Assembly (NCBI GenBank): GCA_040285825.1
Contig: JAUPSS010000007.1
Coordinates: 143,156-207,155, forward strand
Length of the DNA: 64,000 nucleotides
Direction: 5' to 3'
Source of the DNA: Eukaryota sp. TZLM1-RC
Taxonomy: Eukaryota; Metamonada: BaSk clade
Below, in pieces: positions 53,930-63,418 of this stretch. Position numbers and translations under genes: made by a program. Under the pieces are notes generated by a model. It worked only from the letters and a program-made list of their open reading frames with translations, ran no database searches and had not been told where the DNA came from. Each line of letters starts with the position of its first letter. Positions within the stretch are counted from its first letter, which is position 1.

Positions 53930-54660
53930 TAAACGTTATTCTATGTTGAAAATAGTGGGATACATGGATGAAATCTCGATAATTGGTCCCTTATATGTTT
54001 TGAATGACATTGCTTCTGAGACTTTACTGTTTTGCAGAAATATAACTCCTTGCACGCTTTTCGTTTCCTTAATTGCTGGCTATGAAATGTTACCAAATTA
54101 CTGAAGAATTAATTAATCTTTTGCTGAAATTGGATTCTGAACTTGATAACATTTCTTTATATGAAATAGAGAAACATATTAAGTTTCTTACTTTAAAAAT
54201 TTGTTACTCAGTCAAAATTACTCACATTTCAGGATCAACTTCACCAACTATTTCACGTGAGTTTTGGTGCCTTTCTATCACCCACCTAAAAACAAAATAT
54301 TTTGTATTATTTATTGATGTCAATCCTGAACTGATTGGAAGTCATCTGATTTTGGTAGTATTTTCTTCACAAAATCGTCTATTCTCGGTCATGGAACTTT
54401 CCTCAGTGAAGAAATTTTTTTTGAATTTTTTAACCACTTTTCAAATGATGTTCATTTACTGAATTCTGTAAGTAGTAATCATTTGAGAGACCTTGAAAAT
54501 ACTCTTGATTATTTGCCCCCTGACATCTGGAGTTAACTTTTGCCCGATAATGTACATGTAATACCACCTAGAACGCTACTAAACTTGCAGTATAGCATCA
54601 AAAAATGCAAAAAAAATTGACAAAAAATTTTGTTGCATTTTAACGTTCGTCTTGGCTAGA
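53930..54660 (+). pseudogene. Retroelement RT fragment with altered catalytic box
   Basis: Starts just after the solo LTR with VGYMDEISIIGPL, where YMDE replaces the catalytic YMDD of the copy at 32733. It then gives LLKLDSELDNISLYEIEKHI, LTLKICYSVKITHIS and later thumb blocks (PPDIWS, PRTLLNLQYSIK), and ends in LARARTI. Several frame changes and stops. The REL region is absent. Confidence 0.65.
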
Positions 54661-54970
54661 GCAAGAACGATAATCCCGCTTCTGCAAATTTTCTGTTAGA
54701 TGTCCATAACAGTTCCTCTTTATGTTGAATTTCTAATTTCATTACTATCTTAACGGAAGTTTGCAAAAAATGTCGTATTCAATAGTCCTGTTTCTATAAA
54801 ATTGGGTAGATTCGTTAATTAAGAAGTAAGTTAAGCAACGTGATGAAATTTGAATGGGTTTTCATTCATAATCAGCTTCAACTGAGATGAAATGAGTAAA
54901 CTAAGGATATGATTACAATTTACAATCAGATTCCAAGATTCTCTCATACAGACCCTTTCGAAATCAAACC

Positions 54971-55666
54971 ATGAACGCTTCCTTATCACGTCGAAGGGTC
55001 TTAGGCAACACCAATAGACGATCTCTTGCTTCAAAACAAACATCAACATGTCACTCCATTTGTCTCTCAAAACAACCCTCCACATCCTCACTCAACGACC
55101 CCTCTACGCTTCCTTTCTCTACCTTCGATGTAACTCGTACCCGCAAAACTAAAGTTCCTTCCCCAACGCATTCGCATCCTTCTACCTTCTCCAAACCTCC
55201 CATTCACATTAACTCAACCTCAATCCCTACCAAGCCTGTCAAACTTGTTCCTGCTACCCCAATAGACCCGCCATCCCAGTGCCCATCCCGTATACGCAGA
55301 GAGAATCTGTCTGTACCTAAACGAACCTGGAAAGGAAGGTATGCAAGTACTGAATCAATAATAAAACCGCCTTCCGATTCCTCAGCTTTTGCTCCTGAAT
55401 CAATCAGATTTGATAGATCAATCAACCCTGATCAAGCTCCCCAGTCAACTAATCATTTTCTTGCAAGAATAGAGCGGAGAAGACAATGTGAGAGGCAGAT
55501 TGATGAACGTAAGCACAAAGATTTAGCAATTGCACAAGCAAGGGAAACAAAAAAATTAGAATCGCTAGCTTGTCAACAAGGGCAATATTTGAAATCAGTT
55601 GCCGAATCTGATCCCCATTCAGAAAGAATTAGAAAGACTTGTCTCCCAGGTAAAAACCTTGATTGA
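54971..55666 (+). CDS. Basic, Ser/Thr/Pro-rich protein with an N-terminal destruction-box-like motif
   Basis: 231 residues from ATG 54971 to TGA. No known domain. Residues 7-15 (RRRVLGNTN) fit the RxxLxxxN destruction box recognised by the anaphase-promoting complex and resemble the box of mitotic cyclins and securins. The middle is disordered and rich in Ser, Thr and Pro with basic patches. The last 70 residues form a charged helix (FLARIERRRQCERQIDERKH). It is convergent with the API5-like gene, with 112 bp between stops. A cell-cycle role is inference from the motif alone. Confidence 0.6.
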   Translation: MNASLSRRRVLGNTNRRSLASKQTSTCHSICLSKQPSTSSLNDPSTLPFSTFDVTRTRKTKVPSPTHSHPSTFSKPPIHINSTSIPTKPVKLVPATPIDPPSQCPSRIRRENLSVPKRTWKGRYASTESIIKPPSDSSAFAPESIRFDRSINPDQAPQSTNHFLARIERRRQCERQIDERKHKDLAIAQARETKKLESLACQQGQYLKSVAESDPHSERIRKTCLPGKNLD

Positions 55667-55778
55667 TTGATTGATTGGGGGTTGTTGTATGTATTATATA
55701 TAATGTGTAAAAAACACGAGAAACTAACATTAAATTTGTATTTTGCAAAAACTTTTTAATAAATTATTTTCAATTAAT

Positions 55779-57263
55779 TCACACTCTTTTTCTTTTCTTT
55801 TTAACATCCACTTCTTTTTTCCTTCGGGTCCTAGGGTTTTCATTGCCACCATCACGTGATATCACGTCAGCCTCCCTACACTTAATCTTGATCGACAACA
55901 ACCAAGATAACTTTGATTTGCTGACAAAATCATCTTGGAAATCAAAACTTACAATTAATTCAGTCAATTGTTTAATGTTTTTTCCATTTTGCACCACACT
56001 CTGCTCAATGTAACCATTCAAAAGTTTTTCCACTTCATCAACTGTGGATACGAGCTGAGTTGTTAAACTTTTCCAATTACCAAGTGGATGATTCACCGTG
56101 CCCAATACAGACTCAATTGATTTAGTGTTGCTCTTGCTGCAAACCAAAAACATTACAACGAGAATGGCTTCTAATATTGTCAGGTTGATTGGCTTATTGT
56201 TTCCTAAATTAGAAACAGTTAAAAACTGGGAAAGAGCGTTTGCACAAGGTCCAATCAATAGACCTATTTGAGACCCATATTTACCTTTATCAGTAGGGAT
56301 ATTGACTAAACAAGAAGCAAAAGCGACCCACAAAGAAAGTCTTGATTGTTCAGTCAGATTTGATTGATCAGGCGGCATTTGGAGCAAAGGAAGAATGGTT
56401 TTTCCAATAAAATCAAGAATACAAGTAATATCTGCTGATTGGGACAGAAAACCACTTGACAATAACAAAAAGTGGGGAAAACGTGATATCACGTCATCAG
56501 ATAGCTCAGAATTAGCCTGATTGATTGTAAATTTGATTGAAACACACAGTAGCGACATCATTTCACTAAGACCCCCTCTCTCTTCTTGCGGTGCTTCATG
56601 TTCGTGATGGTAACCAACCCCAGATTCATTAGCTCCGAGGTAGGGGAAGTAGGTGGCAATGGTCAGAAAGGCCAATAATTCAGACTCGAAAAGGGGACAT
56701 AAGAGACAACTTTGAATGGATTTGAGGAGATGAAAGGTGTCTATTTGAGAGCAGTTGTTGAAGCAACCTTCCTTCGCCATGTCTAGTAGTAGTAATAAAT
56801 AGTCTTCTCTCTGTTCTTCAAACTTAGGGTTAGAGTTGGGGTTAGGGTTGGGGTTAGAGATAGTGAGTGGTGAGAAGATTGGGGTGAGATGTTTTCCTTC
56901 ATTATTGGTTATGAATGATTGTAACACTTGCTTAACAAGAGCTTTGTGTTTGGTGATGTTGACGAACAGTACCTTTGTGAGAGTATCATGAGCATGTATA
57001 AAATGTGGAGAGGTGAACTGTGGAAGGAGAGTTGGGAAGTTAGAAACCAGTTCAGATTCAAAAAGAGGAGAGAGTTTCTCCAGGACATTGGGAGCAAGAT
57101 CAGGGAATTTCTGAAAGTAAGATGTTACAAGGTTGAAGACAAAGGTAAGGAGTTGGCTATGTTCTGTGGATAGAGCACCCAAGATGGTAGTGAAGTTAGA
57201 AGGAGAGAGATCCCCTTCTTCTATGTTGTCAGCAACCTTGTAGAGCGTGTCTGTGTCCACCAT
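55779..57263 (-). CDS. API5-like HEAT/ARM-repeat nuclear protein
   Basis: 494 residues from ATG 57263, uninterrupted. It is almost entirely alpha-helical with repeated hydrophobic helices. The N-terminal block (DTLYKVADNIEEGD; SYFQKFPDLAPNVLEKLSPL) resembles the start of apoptosis inhibitor 5 (API5/AAC-11), where HEAT repeats begin with a segment ending in FPxL. A C-terminal patch KKEVDVKKKRKRV is a strong nuclear localisation signal, also as in API5. An Asn-Pro repeat (NPNPNPNSNPK) sits in a loop near residue 140. API5 proteins bind chromatin and mRNA-export factors. The family assignment is tentative; a generic HEAT protein is the alternative. Confidence 0.7.
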   Translation of the reverse strand: MVDTDTLYKVADNIEEGDLSPSNFTTILGALSTEHSQLLTFVFNLVTSYFQKFPDLAPNVLEKLSPLFESELVSNFPTLLPQFTSPHFIHAHDTLTKVLFVNITKHKALVKQVLQSFITNNEGKHLTPIFSPLTISNPNPNPNSNPKFEEQREDYLLLLLDMAKEGCFNNCSQIDTFHLLKSIQSCLLCPLFESELLAFLTIATYFPYLGANESGVGYHHEHEAPQEERGGLSEMMSLLCVSIKFTINQANSELSDDVISRFPHFLLLSSGFLSQSADITCILDFIGKTILPLLQMPPDQSNLTEQSRLSLWVAFASCLVNIPTDKGKYGSQIGLLIGPCANALSQFLTVSNLGNNKPINLTILEAILVVMFLVCSKSNTKSIESVLGTVNHPLGNWKSLTTQLVSTVDEVEKLLNGYIEQSVVQNGKNIKQLTELIVSFDFQDDFVSKSKLSWLLSIKIKCREADVISRDGGNENPRTRRKKEVDVKKKRKRV

Positions 57264-57453
57264 TGTAGAGGATGGATTGAATTTTGTATTAGTGATAATG
57301 GTAAAAATAGTAATGATAGATTTACCAAACTAAAACTGCCAGATTGCTTACACAGTGTCATTCATTTAGACAAGCATTTTCCGACAGCATCATAGCGATT
57401 CAACTCTTGACATTCCTTTTACAGTTTTTTTAAATTACTATTATATTAAAAAC

Positions 57454-58418
57454 TTATAAATCTGCACCTAAATAATCAATTTCTCCAAAACCAAAACAAC
57501 TAGATGCAACACTCTTATAGTGAGATCCAAGAAAAAGCAATGCATCAGAAACCATCTTCAACATCCCCTTAAAAATAGAAAACACAATTCTATTTTGCCA
57601 AAACAATCTGTTGAAATTTCTGCTAGTTCTTCTCTTTACAATCATTTCAAAATCAGCCAAAAAACGTAAAATAGTTGGTGCAGGTGAACCAAAAAGGGAA
57701 AATACGAATGGATACAAATTGTATTTTGCATGCTGTTGGCTGGACAATTTGGACAAAGGTTCATTGTATATTTTGATTTTGAAATTTTCAGCATTTGAAA
57801 GAGGATTATGAATTTCAGAATTAACAAGCCTTTCCTTTGAGGCATTACAAGGATCAACAGACATTATATCCAATAAAATGAAGCTTCCATCTAATCCAAG
57901 TAATATAACATCACCTCTATTATTCTTATGAAAATCATCTTCAGCATCAAACAGATTTGACAACAGAGGTTCCAAGAAGGATTCAATTCTATGAGACTCA
58001 TACATACAATACATTTGGTCTCTTACAGCATCGTGAACCTTGCTTCTAAAAGTAATAAAATGTTTGCAATTTAACAAATGAGTAATTGTAATTTCTCGAG
58101 AACATTTACAAATTAAATTATGAGGTAAATTATCAGGCTAGATAAAAATCACGAAATCTTTTATCCAAGGTCCAGGTAGAATCAGTTAAGAGAGTACTAT
58201 AAACTTGAGGAATTGTTGTTACTAAGGCAGAAGATGTACTATCAGACATATCTTGTAAAAAAATTGCAAAAGCGGGATTCTTTTTCTTGGCCAAGCCAAA
58301 TCCAACATCAAAAACCAAGCTTTCAAAAATCTTTCACAATTTTTGTTGAAACTTTTTACAGCAAAACGGTAAATTAAACAGAGATCGGTTAGGAATTTCT
58401 TGAATTGATTGAGGAAAA
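57454..58418 (-). pseudogene. Retroelement: RT thumb end, zinc motif and REL domain, subfamily C
   Basis: From 58418 downward: RT end (FDVGFGLAKKKNPAFA), a frame change near 58135, zinc motif CKCSREITITHLLNC, then an open frame of 207 residues with FRSKVHDAVRD, ESFLEPLL, NRGDVILLG, LLDIMSVDPCNA, NFKIKIYNEPLSKL, NLYPFVFSLFG, and LFWQNRIVFSI. Best-preserved example of the zinc-plus-REL region. Its truncated 5' edge meets a plus-strand relative head-to-head at about 58418. Confidence 0.8.
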
Positions 58419-59000
58419 CATTTTCATATTGTGAATTGTAAGAAGTTTTTTCAATATCAGTCAGTTTTTCATTATGCTGTTCGTGATTTGACCTATGGAA
58501 TGTTTAAGTGTTACAAGTTTAGTTGCAAAGTAGAACTCTTGTTGAAGCATTATAGTGATAATAATTGGTTTGATGCTAGTTTTGGTCGTTTAATTGCACC
58601 TGTTGTGGACTCCTTCCCATTTGTTGTTGATTTTACTACTGTTGATCCTTTGCTTCAATTTATCGTGATGATGTCTTAGTTAGTTCTAAAGGACACTTGG
58701 ACAAATACGCTGAGTTATTGAATGATTTAAATAGAAACCTTTACTCGAAGCTCTCTTTTGTTTTTTTTGCCTTTTCGATTTTTGGTATTATTGGTCAGTC
58801 TGGTTCGAATTTTCTCAATGATTTTGTTCATCTTTGTCGTTCAAGTGGTAAGAATTGTGCTGGGTATTTATGGAAGAATCGTGTCATTTTTGCTTTGTAT
58901 AGAAGTGTTTTTAGTCTTTTAATTTGATGATGTATAAGTTTCACAAAGATTCTTCAAGAGTGGGTGTGGAGAATTTTGTTTCTAATGAGTTTAAATTTGT
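58419..59000 (+). pseudogene. Retroelement REL-domain fragment, subfamily E
   Basis: Begins inside the zinc motif (HIVNCKKFFQYQSVFHYAVRD), then VELLLKHYS, FGRLIAPVVDSF, FVVDFTTVDPL. After a frame change near 58660 it continues LVSSKGHLDKYAELLNDL, FFAFSIFGIIG and YLWKNRVIFALY, ending near 58925. It is more diverged from the other subfamilies, with a lysine/tyrosine pair (KGHLDKY) at the catalytic-lysine position. Confidence 0.7.
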
Positions 59001-59139
59001 TTTGTTTTGTTTTGTAATTGAGTGGAAAATAACATTACAATATTTTTGATTAAACACATTTATGAAGCTTAAACTTCAAGTACAGCATAATAGTGATGAA
59101 TTTTGAGAATTCACAACACTTAGTAAAATAAGATCAGAA

Positions 59140-59410
59140 CTATTGGGACTAATTTCAATGAATCAAGATTTTTCTCTGCAAAATCCTGATCTGCCTGCGT
59201 TTTTGCCATTGCCCATTTCTTTCGATAGAAGAATCAAGTGATTTTCTGATCACAGCTAAATTCATTTTCATTAATTGAATTGTGAATTATTTATGACCGC
59301 CACAATGAACATCAATTCTTATCATTCTCTTTTTCAACCTATTTATCGAAATCTTTGAAAAATATTTGTTGCTTCTACCGATAGTCTTGCGTCCATATAA
59401 AACTGAAAAG
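59140..59410 (-). pseudogene. Retroelement 3' tail (REL end), decayed
   Basis: The minus strand gives MDARLSVEATNIFQRF and, 60 codons later, AMAKTQADQDFAEKNL, equivalent to ALARQQADQDF in the copy at 26691. Confidence 0.5.
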
Positions 59411-60530
59411 CATCACAAACAGATGCATGGTAATAGTTGAATTCACCATTATCAAACCTTTGTATTCAAGAATTAATCATCATTTTTAAATTTTGTTTCC
59501 ATCTTTCAACATATATCTTTTCAATAAATTTGTTTTTTTTGATTTAATCAATTGTCTGGAAACCAGATTAAGGGAAAGTATTGTTCTAATTATTCATCAT
59601 ATTCAATCATATATCCAAATGACGTGGAATGGACTCTTGAATCATCCTCAATTAATTGTTCCACATTTTGAACCATCATCGTGTTTGGTGCTAGTTTTCT
59701 GAAAAATGCTTTGGTAATAAAAGATTTCTTGGTCATTCTTTTTGAGTTGTGATGAACAAGAACATTATTCAAAGGTTGGGTTGCTTCGGTTGTCACACAT
59801 AAGGCACTCAGTTCCAATGTTTTTCTATTTGAATTTGAATTTATTTTGCTAATTGTATTTGAATCATGATAAGAACATATTGCACAGTGATATTTTTAGG
59901 AACTTCAAAGCCGTTGATTTTCATCAATTTCACAATACCTCTTAATCATTGGGTCGTTGTATCAACATTTGCAACATTTCCTTCAAAATTCTTGTGCCTT
60001 TTCGATGAATGACTGAAACACACCAATCAATTCTATTTTTCACCCGTGGTTTGCTTACGTGTCTACATTGTTTATCCATTATTCGCAGCGGAATGTGCCT
60101 TTTGAACCATTTGGAACCATAAACTCGACAATTAATTTTATGGTATCTTACATCACATCAATTTCGAATTCATTTTTTTGTCTATTTTTTTTTGCAAAAA
60201 TAGTTTGTATTACGTTTTCGCTTCTATTGGCTATTTCCTTTCAAAGGTCATCAACGATTAAACCTCTTGTGGATCTTCCACAATTTGACGATGGTAGTTA
60301 AACTCACCACTTAGACCGGATTTTTAAGCAGCATCAACTCCACAGAACACAGAATTTAATAGTCATTTTTTTTCAAGAAAAACATTATCTTAATATGTTT
60401 TTCACATTGGTCATTTGTTCTGGAAAAACTGATTTTTATAAAATTCACATTTAAATAAGTGTTATATATTATAAATTTCCAATCAGATTTCCAATACAAC
60501 TATTTGTATTCGAATACTGGTTCAATTCAA
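59411..60530. other. No confident gene; possibly decayed Ty3/gypsy interior
   Basis: Only short broken frames on both strands. It precedes an integrase fragment in the plus orientation, so it may be the eroded body of that element. Confidence 0.3.
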
Positions 60531-60538
60531 CCCACCAA

Positions 60539-61022
60539 TTGATTTTGCTCAACATCACACATACTACGTCGATTCCTCATTTTCACTGGTCAAATGGTTT
60601 TCTAGAACGACAACATCGCGTCATTCTACAAAATCTCAAAAAGGTACTTTTAGATTTTGCTGACTATGACAATTGGTCCGATCATCTCCCTTTTTGCCAG
60701 ATGATTGCCAACAGCAGCTACAGAAGATCTCTTAATGCCTCTCCTTATGAACTCATTTCTGGTTCCGACGTATCACCTTTCTTGCTACCTATTAAGGTAA
60801 TGAAACCGACTAACCCAACTAAAAACGTCTATTCACCTAGTCAAACCCTGTCTGTCCTCCCTTCCCGATGAAATTCTGAATGCCTATGTTGCCGTTGACG
60901 CCGGTGAATTTCTTATAGACGTTATCCCAGATATCTCTGATAGCCAAGCAAACATTTTGTGGTCCGATGGTACTCAGTCAACTCAACCTGTAGATACTGT
61001 TAAAAATAGGGTAGCCTTCCAG
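60539..61022 (+). pseudogene. Ty3/gypsy integrase C-terminal fragment
   Basis: Encodes HWSNGFLERQHRVILQNLKK, the last catalytic (E) motif of a retroviral-type integrase, followed by WSDHLPFCQMIANSSYRRSL and NASPYELISG, the classic segment after it. A frame change near 60865 leads to ILNAYVAVDAGEFLIDVIP, which ends at TGA 61022. No chromodomain seen. The N-terminal part of pol is missing. Confidence 0.75.
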
Positions 61023-61087
61023 TGATATTCACAGATGTTAAACCTCGATAAACCCAGAAGAAGAGGAAAAGAAGAAAGAAGAGGTAG

Positions 61088-61275
61088 TGTTGGATCCTTG
61101 CCGTATTTAGTTGGTTATTTGTGTTTACAGTTATCACGTGAAACCACGTCATCACGTATTCAATTAGACTCTTGTACAATTTTTCTTTGATTATTCACAC
61201 CCTCTGTAATAAACTACTGCGTTTCTGATTTATCCGTAGTTCATTAGCTGATGCATACCTATACTGACCGAACAC
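61088..61275 (+). other. Possible 3' LTR of the Ty3/gypsy fragment
   Basis: Begins TGTTGGATCC shortly after the integrase stop, has AATAAA at about 61208, and could end at GAACACA near 61275. No second copy in the window supports it. Confidence 0.25.
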
Positions 61276-61655
61276 ATACCGAAAAACAGAATCTGGAACT
61301 TCAACGAAACTGCCGTTTTAGTTGATCCTGATCTCAATCGTACAGTTGATTTTATTAGAAACAAGGCTGTGATAATGAACTCTGAGAAACTGGAGAAATT
61401 TCGACTGACTGGTGTGATACTACACCGCCGGAGGTAATAGTCTCATTGCAAAATTGGTCTCACTGAGACTAATTATGTCCTGACATCATCAGAAAATCCA
61501 TTTCTGAGACTAATTTTGTCTTGAGAAACAAATGGGTGATACTTTTTGAGCACACATTATGAATAAAATCTCCTGTTTGTGTCTGGGGTTTGCTTTTCTG
61601 TTGCATAAATGTAAATTGACATTTCACACACTCTCAACACCTGTCCTTTCTCCCC

Positions 61656-62110
61656 ATGCCTTATAAATACGACTTCCTTCTTCTGGGCAGAAACCTTCGT
61701 TCTTGGAAAACCCATGCATCTGATGATACAAAAACACGTGCATTATATACGTGTCTTTTTTTGGGGGAATCCCAGACCGCAATAGCACACTTCTTCATTT
61801 GCAACCAGTCTACAATTAGTCGCTGGGTACAAGAATACTTTGAGTTTTTCTGTCAACCTAAAAACTATGATGAAACACAGCCAAACAATATCCAATCTAA
61901 CATTCCCTCCAAAATTGTCGACTTTATCATTGTTACGACCACGGAGACCTGCTTTTGTTTCTCAATGAAATTAAGTCTCTAATCTACTCCAACTTTCATA
62001 CTACTATTTCAGTTTCGACTGTTCACCAAATTCTTGTTCAATCTGGCTTTTCGCGAAAGCGAGTTCAGTTATCTGTACAAAGAGCAAAACTACAGATGGT
62101 GTTAAACTTT
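61656..62110 (+). pseudogene. Tc1/mariner-like DNA-binding domain fragment
   Basis: ATG 61656 opens MPYKYDFLLLGRNLRSWK, then DDTKTRALYTCLFLGESQ and STISRWVQEYF, a helix-turn-helix homologous to that at 5049. After a frame change near 61945 comes a second one (LLFLNEIKSLIYSNFH, VSTVHQILVQSGFSRKRVQL), the paired layout of Tc1/IS630 transposases. The DDE domain expected next is not found. Confidence 0.6.
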
Positions 62111-62545
62111 GAGAATTACTTAGCCCGGAATATATGTGTCATTAACTCATCCCTGCCCTCGACCCAAGAAGCACCTCCACAAAGCCTTACTGTGGACACT
62201 GACTCTTCTGAACTCCTGTATCCCCCTCAAGTTGTAGAACCGATTGCAGGAAATAAATGTAGAGTACAGCAGGTGTCAACTAATACTACACGAAAACTGG
62301 TGCTGCAATTGATGGAAAACTGGATTTTTGAAAACGAATACGAAGGAGGACTGATGTCTGCTACAACTAAAGCGTTTCCGGAACACTTTCTAGCCTCTGA
62401 ATCCGACAATTGCAAGAAGGTTTCTGACTGGTGGTCTATTTGTCAAGCCTTTTACCCAAGTATAGAAGATAAAAAGCTTTCAAATTCTCGAGTACAGAAC
62501 GGAGTGAAAAAGAAGGTATTTCTAAATGGTCATTCGAGCAACTGA
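62111..62545 (+). pseudogene. Second HTH-type segment, pogo-like pattern, unassigned
   Basis: The frame continues with RKLVLQLMENWIFENEYEGG, MSATTKAFPEHFLASE and KVSDWWSICQAFYPS. A helix pattern with a central WW of this sort occurs in DNA-binding regions of pogo-like transposases. It shares the frame with the second HTH upstream, so the two may belong to one chimeric or composite protein. Confidence 0.35.
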
Positions 62546-63418
62546 GTTCCAAAATTCTAGTAATGAAGCTACTATAACAAAAATGAAATATGATTCTTAT
62601 AAACTTATGGTTTTTCCGGTTTCAACTGATACACCTAGCTTTATATCAGTAGAGCTAAATTACTACGCTGTTTGTGGTGCCAGAAACTTTGGTGCTGGGA
62701 GAATGGGCCTACAGTTTGATGACTTATCCTGGGTCACTTCCGTAGCACTTTCTTGTCTCTTTCTAGACTGTGACATCAACACTGAAGCCTCAATTACTCC
62801 TATACGTCAACTCATCCACCCTGCGTCATCCCCTGAAGTTTCTTTCAAGAAGTCTGATATTTTCCGATCTCGAACTTCTACGACCATTCAGGGTGGGATT
62901 TCTGACTGAGTAGTAGTTAATCCAGAAATATTTTCTGTAAAGTTTAAACCACAGAGCGCCATATCTGCTCGTTTATATGAACATTGGATAAAAGACAAAG
63001 AACGCGAGGAAGTTCGTACCTTCACTCTTAAAGAACAGAAAAATCATCCCTCTAACAAGGAAATAGAGCTGACAGACAAGTACACAAAAATCTGGCTGAA
63101 TTTGCTTAACACCAACAAAGCCATAATCTCTGTGATTCCAGAAGAGCTTGTACCGTTTCTTGGGGACGTGATTGGAAACCCAATCAGAACCAAAATTGCG
63201 GAGCAGGTTGTACAATGTACCCCATCAAAGTTTTTAGAATAAGGAACGATGTCCTGGAATATTTGGATGTCTGTGACGCCAAATTGTTTCGGGAACTAGA
63301 ATGCTATGTTATGGGATTTAGTAAATGAAGAAGTGGCCAAGTATTAATGAGTGCTGATGTTGAACAATCGTTTCAAAGAGTTGAAGAAAATACACAACAC
63401 GATAAAAGTTTTTTTTGA
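62526..63418 (+). pseudogene. Unidentified transposon-like ORF with in-frame TGA codons
   Basis: A frame from 62526 (MVIRATEFQNSSNEATITK) runs to a TGA at 62907-62909, and the same frame then stays coding for 110 codons (VVVNPEIFSVKFKPQSAI, HWIKDKEREEVRTF, TDKYTKIWLNLLNTNK) to about 63241. A frame change gives NDVLEYLDVCDAKLF, another in-frame TGA near 63328, and SADVEQSFQRVEEN to 63418. Composition and codon pattern look like real coding. I recognise no family; position suggests a second gene of the adjacent DNA transposon. Confidence 0.35.

Noticed and set aside
59590-59817. Minus-strand 75-codon frame as a gene
   Set aside because: No domain, no neighbouring support, and the region is flanked by decayed retroelement pieces.
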